Source: Rickettsiella endosymbiont of Xylota segnis (GTDB lineage: Bacteria > Pseudomonadota > Gammaproteobacteria > Diplorickettsiales > Diplorickettsiaceae). Taken from it: a stretch of DNA of 64,000 nt. Of the stretch, positions 30,342-39,195 are shown in pieces. The notes under the pieces were generated by a model. It saw nothing but the letters and a program-made list of their open reading frames with translations, made no database searches and was not told the DNA's origin. Position numbers and translations under genes: made by a program. Position 1 is the first letter of the stretch. Every line of letters begins with the position of its first letter. The stretch lies in the NCBI RefSeq assembly GCF_964019545.1, contig NZ_OZ026451.1, positions 1,702,257 to 1,766,256 of the forward strand. Direction: 5' to 3'.

Positions 30342-30677
30342 TTACATGCAACGCGTAGGTCTAGGCAATCCTGCTAACTTACTGGCTTGCTTAAGTATAC
30401 CTTTTGGAAATAAATTATTGAGATAAATGCTACTGGCTTTTTCTGAGCCTAATTGCACGGCTAATTGATTAACCAAAATCCTGATCGGAGGAGTCTTATG
30501 ATATTGCTGATAGAAATTGCGCAAAAAATAGATTACATGCCAATGATCTTTGATAAGTAATAATGCCTCATCTTTTGCTATCTTAGTGGCTACTTGTTCA
30601 TGCCAATCGGCCGCGTGAACAAGATATCCGAATTGATCGGTCAAAATTTTCTCGCCGTTAACTACTAAACCTGTCAT
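30342..30677 (-). CDS. tusE: Sulfur relay protein TusE (DsrC family)
   Basis: A 111-residue DsrC/TusE protein that receives persulfide sulfur from TusBCD and hands it to MnmA for 2-thiouridine in tRNA. The invariant C-terminal Cys is the penultimate residue (PTRCM), and family segments FGYLVHAADWHEQVA and LFPKGILKQASKLAGLP are clear. I start at ATG 30677, which has an AGGTGGGG ribosome site; the in-frame TTG at 30695 is less likely. TusBCD genes are not in this window. Confidence 0.93.
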   Translation of the reverse strand: MTGLVVNGEKILTDQFGYLVHAADWHEQVATKIAKDEALLLIKDHWHVIYFLRNFYQQYHKTPPIRILVNQLAVQLGSEKASSIYLNNLFPKGILKQASKLAGLPRPTRCM

Positions 30678-30740
30678 TTCCCCACCTGCTGCCAAAACAT
30701 TGCAACAAAATATTTTCTAAAGCTGAGATGACGCTAATTT

Positions 30741-30766
30741 TTAAGCAGACTTTGTTCTCTGCTTAA
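30741..30766. repeat. Perfect 9-bp inverted repeat upstream of tusE
   Basis: TTAAGCAGA at 30741-30749 and TCTGCTTAA at 30758-30766 with an 8-base loop and no T tract. It lies 64 bases before the tusE start codon, so it could be a regulator site or a leader hairpin. Confidence 0.5.
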
Positions 30767-30889
30767 GAATCCTTTAGAGGATAGTTGAGAAGCTTTTTCT
30801 GTTCCAGCCAAATAGAACAAGGATTAAGCTATTCGTAGGCCAAAATCCAGCTATTATAGATAGTATCTTAAAAAGATTTATTTTTTCGC

Positions 30890-30919
30890 AGCGATCTCTT
30901 GTTGTAAAATGAGATCGCT
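30890..30919 (-). terminator. Hairpin after the yccA-like gene
   Basis: AGCGATCTC at 30890-30898 and GAGATCGCT at 30911-30919, a perfect 9-bp stem with a 12-base loop, 11 bases after the stop codon. No U tract follows on the minus strand, so termination is uncertain; it may only stabilise the mRNA end. Confidence 0.4.
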
Positions 30920-30930
30920 ATTGAAATAAA

Positions 30931-31605
30931 TTAATCTCGATTACCGCTGAATGCACCGAGTAAGTTTAATAAACTTAAAAAGATATTATAAAGTGATACG
31001 TAAAGCGTAACGGTTGCCATAATGTAGTTAGTTTCACCGCCATGGATGATCTGACTCGTTTGTAGCAAAATAATACCCGATGATAATAAAATAAATACCG
31101 CGGACAAGGTGAGCATTAATACAGGTATATGAAAGAATAATGTACCGATACTTGCCAGGAAAGCAACAATCATGCCTACCATCAAAAAACTTGTCATAAA
31201 ACTAAAATCTTTTTTAGTGGTTAACGCATAAGCAGATAAAGCAAAAAAGATAAGCCCGGTAGCCCCTAAAGACATCATGATTAATTCATGCCCATTGGTG
31301 AAACCATGAATATAGTGATTTAAAATAGGACCTAGCGTATATCCCATAAATCCCGTTAAACCAAACACAGATAACAAGCCCCAAGAGCTATTTCGAGTAT
31401 AATTGGTTAGGAATAATAGACCAAAATATCCGATAAGAGTTACAAAGGGATTTAAGGGCAAGGCATTGGTGAGCATTGCAATCCCCGCTGTTATTGCGCT
31501 AAAAATCAGCGTTAGCCCTAGCAGGATATAGGTTTGGCGTAATACCGTATTGGTGGCTAAAACGGATTCTAAGCCTGGATTAAAACGTATTTGACTAGAA
31601 GCCAT
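30931..31605 (-). CDS. yccA: Bax inhibitor-1 family membrane protein (YccA type)
   Basis: A 224-residue protein with seven hydrophobic segments, typical of the BI-1/YccA family. Bacterial YccA interacts with the FtsH protease and modulates turnover of membrane proteins. Family segments near the N-terminus (NTVLRQTYILLGLTLIFSA) and at the C-terminus (TVTLYVSLYNIFLSLLNLLG) are visible. ATG start with a strong GAGGGAAG site. The gene appears monocistronic, followed by a hairpin. Confidence 0.92.
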   Translation of the reverse strand: MASSQIRFNPGLESVLATNTVLRQTYILLGLTLIFSAITAGIAMLTNALPLNPFVTLIGYFGLLFLTNYTRNSSWGLLSVFGLTGFMGYTLGPILNHYIHGFTNGHELIMMSLGATGLIFFALSAYALTTKKDFSFMTSFLMVGMIVAFLASIGTLFFHIPVLMLTLSAVFILLSSGIILLQTSQIIHGGETNYIMATVTLYVSLYNIFLSLLNLLGAFSGNRD

Positions 31606-31697
31606 ATCACTTCCCTCATAAGTCTATAAATTTAGCTATTCTACCATAAGCAATTTTACGCTAAAAGGTGATAAGCGCTAAATTTCACGGCTATCGT

Positions 31698-32513
31698 TCA
31701 TTCCCACAGAGGGTATCGCTCTAAGATAATTGGCATTTTAAAGAAAAGATGGGCTAGAGCAGAAAATGCGGAAGTGTAATCTGAGACATAAAATTTCTTT
31801 TTTGGAGCGTTAGATGAAAGGGCGAGCAGCTTGTTTCCTTTAAGTATATTTTTTACCACTTCAGCAACAATATCCGTGGAATCGATAATAACGGTAGCAT
31901 CGTTATAAAATTGCTTAATATGCTGTTTAATTAAAGGATAGTGTGTACATCCTAAGACCAATGCATCAAGATTATGAAGAGATGACTCATTCAAATAAGA
32001 CTTAATCGCGTCGGTCATAATAGTTTGGTCAATAAAACCTTCCTCAATCAATGGTACGAGTAAAGGGGTAGCCAGCGTATTTAATTGAATATTAATACCC
32101 AATTCATCTAATTTTTTTCTATAGATATTTGAATTAACGGTTTGCTTAGTGCCAATTAAACCTATTGTTTTGTCGATATAATTTTTAGCTAAATATTCGA
32201 TCATAGGATCAATCACATCGACTACAATCGCTTTGCGACCTACATATTCTTTAACTAGCTCATAAGCAACAGCCGATGCTGAGTTACAAGCAATTAATAT
32301 AAGCTTGCAATTTTGCTTAAGCAACATATCGCAAATCTTTATGGAATAGGCTTGAATGGCTGCAGCAGACTTATCCCCCCAAGGCGCATGGGCAGTATCT
32401 CCAAAATAGACGATAGATTCATTAGGTAACAATTTAGTTACTGCATGGGCAACAGTTAAGCCACCAATACCACTATCAAATATGCCGATAGGTTGTGAAT
32501 GATTTGAAGACAT
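31698..32513 (-). CDS. murI: Glutamate racemase
   Basis: Makes D-glutamate for peptidoglycan. The 271-residue protein has the N-terminal GIFDSGIGGLTVAHAV with catalytic Asp, the first active-site Cys76 in IACNSASA and the second Cys189 in LGCTHYPL. ATG start. It begins nine bases after the stop of the TauE-like permease gene, so the two are probably co-transcribed, though no functional link is evident. Confidence 0.95.
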   Translation of the reverse strand: MSSNHSQPIGIFDSGIGGLTVAHAVTKLLPNESIVYFGDTAHAPWGDKSAAAIQAYSIKICDMLLKQNCKLILIACNSASAVAYELVKEYVGRKAIVVDVIDPMIEYLAKNYIDKTIGLIGTKQTVNSNIYRKKLDELGINIQLNTLATPLLVPLIEEGFIDQTIMTDAIKSYLNESSLHNLDALVLGCTHYPLIKQHIKQFYNDATVIIDSTDIVAEVVKNILKGNKLLALSSNAPKKKFYVSDYTSAFSALAHLFFKMPIILERYPLWE

Positions 32514-32522
32514 ATCAATACT

Positions 32523-33314
32523 TTAATAAATTAAAAAGGTAATGCCCAATACAAAAAGAAATAAAGCAAAAAATCTGCGCAAAATATTCCCTGCAATGCG
32601 CTTTCCTAGTCCGGTACCTACAGGAACAAAAAGCACACTTCCTACCGATATGCCTAATACCGCAGGCCAATAGACAAATCCCACACTTCCGGATGGAAGA
32701 TTATGGGCATGCAAGCCAGTTAAAGTAAAAGTTATAGCGCCTAAGACCGCAAGTAATAATACACAGGCCGAAGAAGTCGCAATCGCATGATGCGTAGATA
32801 AGCCCAAACGTAAAAAAACTGGAACGGCAATAGCTCCTCCACCAAGACCTAGCATTCCTGAAATAATTCCAATAAAGAAACCTATGGACCACTTTTTGAA
32901 AGTATTTAAAACAATGATTTCTTTTTTTACAGTTGGACTTCTATGAAAATATAATTTGAATGCAACCGAAAAAAGAAATAAGCTAAATAATAGTTTCAAT
33001 GTTTGTGTAGATAGTAATAATGCTAATAAAGCTCCAGTTATTATACCCACTACCATCCCTGGAACTAACTGTTGAAATAAAAGCCAATTAATAGAAAAAC
33101 TACGCTGTTGATGATAAACAGCAATAAGTGAAGTAAAAATAATAGACGTCAATGCTGTGCTCGTTGCCATATGCATTTGCAAATGGTCAGGAATATTTGC
33201 ATGTGAAAAAATGCCAAGTAAACCGGGAACTAAAACAGTTCCACCACCTATACCTAATAGTCCCGCTAAAAATCCAGCTAATAATCCTATCGTTACATAT
33301 AATATAAAAAACAT
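32523..33314 (-). CDS. TauE/SafE (TSUP) family membrane permease
   Basis: A 263-residue permease with about eight hydrophobic segments in two related halves. Each half opens with the family's Gly-rich motif: LLGIGGGTVLVPGLL near residue 19-33 and MLGLGGGAIAVPVFLRLG near 160-177. TSUP proteins move sulfite, sulfonates, sulfoacetate or related anions; the substrate here is unknown. Transcribed ahead of murI. Confidence 0.88.
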   Translation of the reverse strand: MFFILYVTIGLLAGFLAGLLGIGGGTVLVPGLLGIFSHANIPDHLQMHMATSTALTSIIFTSLIAVYHQQRSFSINWLLFQQLVPGMVVGIITGALLALLLSTQTLKLLFSLFLFSVAFKLYFHRSPTVKKEIIVLNTFKKWSIGFFIGIISGMLGLGGGAIAVPVFLRLGLSTHHAIATSSACVLLLAVLGAITFTLTGLHAHNLPSGSVGFVYWPAVLGISVGSVLFVPVGTGLGKRIAGNILRRFFALFLFVLGITFLIY

Positions 33315-33376
33315 TTAATGGCCAAAAAATAGTTAGTAAAATTTACGTATAAAATTAAGCCAGCGCGTTATTAAAG

Positions 33377-34279
33377 TTAGCAAATTAAAGACTGCGAGCA
33401 AGGATACTTTTTTTGTCCTTGTTCAACTTGCAAAGTAATGTGTTGGATATGAAATTCCTTAGCCAAAAATTGATTGATCTTTAAATATTCTTCATCCGAT
33501 AGGCCACTTTCTGGCATGATCAAATGCGCAGTTAAAGCGGTTTCTTGCGTACTTAAACCCCAAATATGCAAATCATGGACTTCTTGTACCCCGGGCAACT
33601 CTTTTAAATAAGTATATACCGCTTTTTGATTTACTCCATAAGGAACCGCACCTAAAATTAGTTCGACAGATCGTTGTAATAAATTCCAACTACCCCAGGC
33701 GATAATACCCACGATTAACAATCCTACTATCGGATCTATCCATAACCAACCAGTAAAATAAATAGCTACGCCCGCTAATACGACACCTAAAGCAATAAGT
33801 GCATCATAAGCTAAATGTAAAAATGCTCCTTTAATATTAAGATCAGTAGCACTTTGTCGCATAAATAATAAAGCCGTTCCTCCGTTGATCAATATCCCTA
33901 TGAAAGCAACTATCATCACGATGATTTCATTAATTTCTTTAGGGTTATTGAGTCTATTAATAGATTCATAAACAATTAAAGCTGATGTTAGAACAAGCAA
34001 TAAAGCATTAGCCAATGCAGCCAAAATAGTTAATTTTTTATAGCCGTAACTATAGCGTTGTGACGCTCGTCTTTTAACTAAAACACTGGCTCCCCAAGAC
34101 ATCAATAAACCTAAAACATCTCCAAAATTGTGAACAGCATCCGATAATAAACTTACTGAATGGGCAATAAAACCATACATTACTTCTGTTAATAAAAAAC
34201 TTGAATTTAACAAAATAGCAATAGCAAAGCTTATATTTAAACTAACAAAAGTATTATGGTGATGGTGATGAGGTGCCAT
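33377..34279 (-). CDS. Cation diffusion facilitator (CDF) family metal exporter
   Basis: A 300-residue Zn2+/Co2+/Cd2+:H+ antiporter of the ZitB/CzcD type. It has six predicted membrane helices, the metal-site motif HSVSLLSDAVHNFGD in helix 2 and a matching Asp-containing site in helix 5 (ALIALGVVL region), followed by a cytoplasmic C-terminal domain (about 205-300). The N-terminus begins MAPHHHHHNT, a His cluster that may bind metal. Start placed at ATG 34279 with AAAGG upstream, four bases after the lolA stop; a longer frame to 34327 would run into lolA. Confidence 0.9.
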   Translation of the reverse strand: MAPHHHHHNTFVSLNISFAIAILLNSSFLLTEVMYGFIAHSVSLLSDAVHNFGDVLGLLMSWGASVLVKRRASQRYSYGYKKLTILAALANALLLVLTSALIVYESINRLNNPKEINEIIVMIVAFIGILINGGTALLFMRQSATDLNIKGAFLHLAYDALIALGVVLAGVAIYFTGWLWIDPIVGLLIVGIIAWGSWNLLQRSVELILGAVPYGVNQKAVYTYLKELPGVQEVHDLHIWGLSTQETALTAHLIMPESGLSDEEYLKINQFLAKEFHIQHITLQVEQGQKKYPCSQSLIC

Positions 34280-34283
34280 AAGC

Positions 34284-34907
34284 TTAACCTTTAACGATTT
34301 CGATATTTTGATCTTTCGGCATAACAAACTGAAATGTCTTTGCAGGCAAATAAGGATTTAATTCAACTTGAGAAAAATTAATTACTGTTTGTTGACCTAA
34401 TTTGTCGGTCAAACACATCTCATGTAAGCGATCTTTTTGAAAAATCAAAGTAATCGATTGAAATAATGCATTTTTATTTTTAGGAAATAAAGTAAATCCC
34501 TGGACACCCATTAGCGGGCGAATAACGAAAAGTTGGGTCAAATTTTTAGGGGATTCACTTAATAATGCCGCAGGAGAATCTGTATCGACTGTTTTTTGTT
34601 TTTGGATTGTTATTTGTTGTAAATCAATATCATAAAACAAAATACGTTGACCATCTGCAATTAGTAACTGTTTGTTGGGTTGCATAACTTCCCATCGAAA
34701 ACAGCCCGGTCGTTGTATCGTCATCTTGCCACTTATTTGCTGTAAAATCTGACCTCTAGAATTCATGATCGTCTGAGTAAAATTAGCTCGAGAGGTTTGT
34801 AGATTATTTAATAATTGGCTTAGCTTAGCTTCAGCTAGCACTTGGCTATTAGTAAATAAAAGTAAAACCCCCAAAAAAATGAATCGATATTGATTTAAAA
34901 ATTTCAT
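34284..34907 (-). CDS. lolA: Periplasmic outer-membrane lipoprotein carrier LolA
   Basis: Carries lipoproteins released by LolCDE across the periplasm to LolB. The 207-residue precursor has a signal peptide (about residues 1-25, cleavage after VLA) and the family segments QTSRANFTQTI, ISGKMTIQRPGCFRWEV and LLIADGQRILFYDIDLQQ. The mature protein is close to the usual 180 residues. The metal exporter gene follows within four bases, an apparently chance operon. Confidence 0.93.
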   Translation of the reverse strand: MKFLNQYRFIFLGVLLLFTNSQVLAEAKLSQLLNNLQTSRANFTQTIMNSRGQILQQISGKMTIQRPGCFRWEVMQPNKQLLIADGQRILFYDIDLQQITIQKQKTVDTDSPAALLSESPKNLTQLFVIRPLMGVQGFTLFPKNKNALFQSITLIFQKDRLHEMCLTDKLGQQTVINFSQVELNPYLPAKTFQFVMPKDQNIEIVKG

Positions 34908-34974
34908 AAGTAAATACTATAAAAAAACAATAGAAAAGTTCACTAAAATCTTAAATTATTCGAATATTATATAT

Positions 34975-35026
34975 CTATTATGCTACTAGAAGCGAATTCG
35001 CAAAAAGCTTTTTTTTGGCATAATAG
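34975..35026. repeat. Nested palindromic element between bioC and lolA
   Basis: Outer arms CTATTATGC (34975-34983) and GCATAATAG (35018-35026) form a perfect 9-bp inverted repeat. The interior contains the self-complementary GCGAATTCGC (34992-35001) and AAAAAGCTTTTT. It could terminate the bio transcript or extrude as a cruciform. I found no second copy in the window. Confidence 0.5.
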
Positions 35027-35086
35027 CTATTCTTAAAAACCATGCTTAACAATATGCTTTCAATAAAAACACGATTAAAAAATAAT

Positions 35087-35959
35087 TTATCCCCGAATGA
35101 TACTGCTTAAAGGTATTTTGATTTCATCAAACCCATTCTGTTTTTGGGATTGCTTTTCAGCAACCCAAGCATGCCCATAAATAATTTCCCATGTCGCGGG
35201 TAACTTTCCTTCTTTACTACGAAAACATTCATAGGCTTGAATCAATTTTTGTAAGGTCCCTTTGCTAGTTAAACCTCGATGACGATTCTTCGCAATATTT
35301 TGTACACCTAATTTTTTTAATTCCTTCATCAAATCTAAGGCCTCTGAATACAATAAAGTAAAATATTCAACATCCATCACCGGATCGACGAAAGGTGTTT
35401 GGTGTAAACTATCACCTAAATCATGCATATCAGCAAATAGGTGTACATGCGGTTGCTCATCAATAGTGCTCCAACAATATCTCAATTCTTGCAAAGTATC
35501 CGGCCCCACCATGGAGAAAAGTAGCAAACCTTTAGGTTTTAATATACGTCGAATTTCTTTGAGGCTCTTGATAAAATCGTTGCTCCAATGCAACATCAAA
35601 TTGGAGTAAACTAATTCGAAGCTATGATCACTAAAGGGTAAATTCTCAGCATTTCCATTTACCCAATGGATATCTGTAAGTTGATATTTTTTTTCTTTAA
35701 CCTGCGCTTGTGCCAGCATTCCATTCGATTTATCTAAGCCTATAATTTTAGCCGTCGGGTATAATTTTTTCAAAAAAGCTTCGAAATAACCCGTTCCACA
35801 CCCAAGATCTAATATAGTTTGCGGTTGACAGCGAATTCCTTGTAAACGTTCTAATAAAGATTTTCCTACCTGTTGTTGTAAGACAGCAACGGGATCATAA
35901 GTGCTTGCCGCTTTATTAAAACGCTGGGCAATTTGTGTTTGATCTAATTGGATTATCAT
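35087..35959 (-). CDS. bioC: Malonyl-[acyl-carrier protein] O-methyltransferase BioC
   Basis: SAM-dependent methyltransferase that caps malonyl-ACP so it can enter fatty-acid synthesis as the biotin pimelate precursor. It has 290 residues. SAM motif I is ILDLGCGTGYFEAFLK near residue 50, with the N-terminal [12 protein letters not shown] typical of BioC. Its ATG lies 44 bases inside the end of bioF, so translation is probably coupled. This is BioC alone, not a BioC-BioH fusion; no BioH-type esterase is in the window. Confidence 0.93.
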   Translation of the reverse strand: MIIQLDQTQIAQRFNKAASTYDPVAVLQQQVGKSLLERLQGIRCQPQTILDLGCGTGYFEAFLKKLYPTAKIIGLDKSNGMLAQAQVKEKKYQLTDIHWVNGNAENLPFSDHSFELVYSNLMLHWSNDFIKSLKEIRRILKPKGLLLFSMVGPDTLQELRYCWSTIDEQPHVHLFADMHDLGDSLHQTPFVDPVMDVEYFTLLYSEALDLMKELKKLGVQNIAKNRHRGLTSKGTLQKLIQAYECFRSKEGKLPATWEIIYGHAWVAEKQSQKQNGFDEIKIPLSSIIRG

Positions 35960-37115
35960 TTATTTTTATCAATTTTAGGCCCAAAGCTATTTGTTCTAGC
36001 AATCTATCAATTTCATTCTCTGAATGTAATACGCTTAAGCTAATTCGTAGTCGAGAGGTATTTTCAGGAACTGTCGGGGGTCGAATAGCATTAACCAGAA
36101 AGCCATTTTGCAATAAATAGGTTGAAAGCGCTATGGTTTGCTCAGTATTCTTTATTAAAACCGGTTGAATAGGGGTCTGGGAAGGCAATATCGGTAATCC
36201 CAACTGTTGCGCCCTCTGTTTAAAATATGTAATTAAACTCCATAATTTTTCTCTACGCCAGCTTTCTGCTTGTAATAATAATAAACTCGTATAAGCAGCT
36301 TTAGCTAAAGCTGGGGGTAAGGCAGTGGTATACATATAAGGGCGCGCGAATTGGATCAGATTCTCGATGATAACCTCATTCGAAGCCACAAAGCCGCCAA
36401 AACATCCAAAAGCTTTACCAAAACCCCCAGATAGAATATCTGGCTTACATCTAAAAAGTTCACAAATACCTATTCCATTTTTTCCTAATACCCCTATGCC
36501 ATGCGCATCATCCACTAACAAAGTGGATGAAAATTTTTGGGCGATTTCGATTAATGATGGCAATAATGCCATATCGCCATCCATACTAAATACACCATCA
36601 GTCACGATAAATTTTTGTCTAGAAATAGATTGCATTAAATGCTTTTCTAAAATAGCAAGCTTATTATGTGGATAACGTTTAAATAGGACTGTATTTAATT
36701 TTACGCCATCAATTAAAGAAGCATGGCTTAATTTGTCAGCAAATACTGCCGTGTTTCTTTGTAATAAACTCCCTAAAATACCCATATTAGCCATATATCC
36801 AGTTGAAAATACCAAAACTTTAGGGAAATTAAGGAATTCAGCTAAGGCAAGTTCGAGCTCTTGGTGAAATTGATTATAAGCTCCAAGAAAATGAGATGAA
36901 CCACTGCCCACACCATAATCATCCGCAGCCTGCTTAAAAGATTTTATAACCGTGGGGTGTTGAGATAGGCCCAAATAATCATTGGAGGAAAAACAACAAA
37001 AATTCTTATCATTATAACGCCGCTGCATTCCGACCAAACTTTGCAAGACTTTACGTTCTCTATATAGACCTTTTTGTTTATGTGAACTTAATACTTTCTC
37101 AAAAGTTAATGACAT
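35916..37115 (-). CDS. bioF: 8-amino-7-oxononanoate synthase
   Basis: PLP enzyme condensing pimeloyl-ACP with L-alanine in biotin synthesis. The 399-residue protein has the segment [13 protein letters not shown] near residue 42, the PLP-ring aspartate in [11 protein letters not shown] and the PLP Lys234 in [11 protein letters not shown] at 37115 overlaps the bioB stop by ten bases, and its end overlaps bioC, so bioB, bioF and bioC form one tightly packed unit. Confidence 0.95.
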   Translation of the reverse strand: MSLTFEKVLSSHKQKGLYRERKVLQSLVGMQRRYNDKNFCCFSSNDYLGLSQHPTVIKSFKQAADDYGVGSGSSHFLGAYNQFHQELELALAEFLNFPKVLVFSTGYMANMGILGSLLQRNTAVFADKLSHASLIDGVKLNTVLFKRYPHNKLAILEKHLMQSISRQKFIVTDGVFSMDGDMALLPSLIEIAQKFSSTLLVDDAHGIGVLGKNGIGICELFRCKPDILSGGFGKAFGCFGGFVASNEVIIENLIQFARPYMYTTALPPALAKAAYTSLLLLQAESWRREKLWSLITYFKQRAQQLGLPILPSQTPIQPVLIKNTEQTIALSTYLLQNGFLVNAIRPPTVPENTSRLRISLSVLHSENEIDRLLEQIALGLKLIKINDNPIRSNTNCPAF

Positions 37116-38086
37116 GCATGTAATTCAGTATCAAATAATACAGGTTCCAAACCCAATTTTTTTAACAGTGCGTTATCCTGGTCAGGAGAAATATTATCTG
37201 TCGTTAATAATTTCTCGCCGTAATGTAGAGAATTAGCACCTGCAAAAAAACATAATGCTTGCGCTTCTTCGCTCAAGCTATCACGCCCGGCAGACAAACG
37301 AATCATACTAATGGGTAACATAATACGCGCAATTGCAACGACACGAATAAATTCAAAAGAATCTACTGGTGGTTTATTTGCCAAAGGCGTACCAGGGACC
37401 GGAATTAATTTATTCAAGGTTACGCTTCTAGGATGCTCAGGTAGGTTAGCCAGTTGTCGTAAGAGTCCCGCTCGATCCTCTTGCGCTTCCCCCATGCCGA
37501 TAATCCCACCACAGCAAACTTTTATACCTGCCGCTCGAACACATGCCAAAGTTTCTAGCCGTTCTTGATAAGTTCGGGTCGTAATAATAGTTTTGTAATA
37601 TTCTGGCGATGTATCTAGATTATGGTTGTAATAATCTAAACCCGCATTGGATAATTGCAAAGCTTGTTCTTTGCTGAGCATGCCTAAGGTAGCACATGCC
37701 TCCAAATCTAAGGCTTTGATGGCTAATACCATTTCTAATATATTAATAAACTCTTTTTTCGGAGGACTACGCCATGCAGCCGCGATACAAAATCGACCTG
37801 CACCATTTTCTTTGGCTTTTTTAGCTGCGGTTTTTACTTCATCTACGGTCATTAAAGGTTCTTTTTTTAATCCTGTGTTGTAATGACCGCTTTGAGGACA
37901 ATACGAACAATCCTCAGGACATAAACCAGTTTTTACATTAAGTAAACTACTGATCTGGACTGCATTAGCTTGAAAAGATTGGCGATGAACCGAATGTGCG
38001 CGATAAATTAAATCATTAAAAGGATACTGGAAAAGCACATGAATTTGCTCGGGGGTCCAATCATGACGGATTTCAGGACTTAACAT
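37106..38086 (-). CDS. bioB: Biotin synthase
   Basis: Radical-SAM enzyme inserting sulfur into dethiobiotin. The 326-residue protein has the radical-SAM cluster CPEDCSYC with Cys56, Cys60 and Cys63, followed by the family segment PQSGHY. It is first in the bioB-bioF-bioC run. No BirA operator palindrome is clear in the short upstream gap. The upstream UbiA-type gene lies 73 bases away on the same strand. Confidence 0.97.
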   Translation of the reverse strand: MLSPEIRHDWTPEQIHVLFQYPFNDLIYRAHSVHRQSFQANAVQISSLLNVKTGLCPEDCSYCPQSGHYNTGLKKEPLMTVDEVKTAAKKAKENGAGRFCIAAAWRSPPKKEFINILEMVLAIKALDLEACATLGMLSKEQALQLSNAGLDYYNHNLDTSPEYYKTIITTRTYQERLETLACVRAAGIKVCCGGIIGMGEAQEDRAGLLRQLANLPEHPRSVTLNKLIPVPGTPLANKPPVDSFEFIRVVAIARIMLPISMIRLSAGRDSLSEEAQALCFFAGANSLHYGEKLLTTDNISPDQDNALLKKLGLEPVLFDTELHACH

Positions 38087-38159
38087 AATAATTTCTTAAA
38101 ATCACAAAATTGCCAACATAAAATGAATACCTCGCATTGTCAACTTCCTGAATAAAAGT

Positions 38160-39083
38160 TTAAAAGCTGTTAAATGGAAGCTTGAACTCTGTTGCCAGAA
38201 CACTAATAGTTACTATGCATGCTAAAAAAGCCCAACTGCACCTATTTTTAATGGTAAATATCACTGGGTCATCGTCAATTTTTCCTTCCTGAGCAAACTG
38301 CCACATGTGATTAAGCCAAATAAATAGACAAGGACAAACTACCCATAATAACAATGGAGTTCTATAAAATAGATGTGCTTTTGCGGAATAAATATAAAAA
38401 ATAAAGACCAAAACAGATGCATAACCACTAATATATCCCAGCAAGGCTAATTTTATTTTATCTTTTATTTTATAAGCGCGCCCTAAAATTGATAACTTAT
38501 TCCTTATTTGTAAGGTAGTAAGTTCAGCATAGCGCTTAAGTAGTGCCAGGCTAAAAAACAAAGATAAAACGAAAAAAATCAACCAAAATGAAAATCCATT
38601 TTCAATCAAAGTCATTCCTGCAAATACACGTACTGAATATAAAAAGGCGAGTAAAATAGCATCTAGCCATTTTATTTGTTTAATAAAAAATGTATATAGT
38701 AGAGTTAAACAATAATAAGCTATTGCAATGATTAAGAAATTTAGCGGTAATAATATTGCCAAACTTAAAGCCACTATCGCTAATAATGGAGCAAGTATAT
38801 ATCCTATTTTATGAGATAATTGCCCAGAAGCAAAAGGTCTTTTTTGTTTTTTAAGGTGTTGTTTATCGTTTTCTAAATCAACTAGATCATTGATTAAATA
38901 CGCGCTTGATGCCAATAAACAAAAAATAAAAAATCCTAAAAAGCTATTTTTTATTGCATTAGTATTAAAATACTGATGTCCTACAAAAAGAGGAATAAAT
39001 AATAATATATTTTTTATGGCATGATAAGGCCGAACTGCTTTGAAACAGGCTTTTATCTTTATTTTATTTTTTTTATTTAACAC
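38160..39083 (-). CDS. UbiA-family membrane prenyltransferase, DPPR-synthase-like
   Basis: A 307-residue membrane protein with about eight or nine hydrophobic segments. The N-terminal VRPYHAIKNILLFIPLFVGH and the Asp-rich NDLVDLENDKQHLKKQKRP segment (residues 65-83) match the UbiA superfamily subgroup that includes decaprenyl-phosphate phosphoribosyltransferase. That enzyme joins a polyprenyl phosphate to phosphoribosyl pyrophosphate for cell-envelope sugars. Aromatic prenylation is an alternative. Start is GTG; no ATG is available near. It lies between the two halves of the biotin locus without an obvious link to biotin. Confidence 0.75.
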   Translation of the reverse strand: MLNKKNKIKIKACFKAVRPYHAIKNILLFIPLFVGHQYFNTNAIKNSFLGFFIFCLLASSAYLINDLVDLENDKQHLKKQKRPFASGQLSHKIGYILAPLLAIVALSLAILLPLNFLIIAIAYYCLTLLYTFFIKQIKWLDAILLAFLYSVRVFAGMTLIENGFSFWLIFFVLSLFFSLALLKRYAELTTLQIRNKLSILGRAYKIKDKIKLALLGYISGYASVLVFIFYIYSAKAHLFYRTPLLLWVVCPCLFIWLNHMWQFAQEGKIDDDPVIFTIKNRCSWAFLACIVTISVLATEFKLPFNSF

Positions 39084-39195
39084 AATCTTTACTCGAAACT
39101 TTTTTTATTCTTCAGATTTAGCCCATATTTTAGCAATAAATATTCGCATTTTCAGTCATTTTTATGTTTAACTTGTTTCTTTTTTACCCTATTTT

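Noticed and set aside
34280..34327. N-terminal extension of the CDF exporter into lolA
   Set aside because: The extra residues are a shadow of lolA; ATG 34279 has its own AAAGG site.
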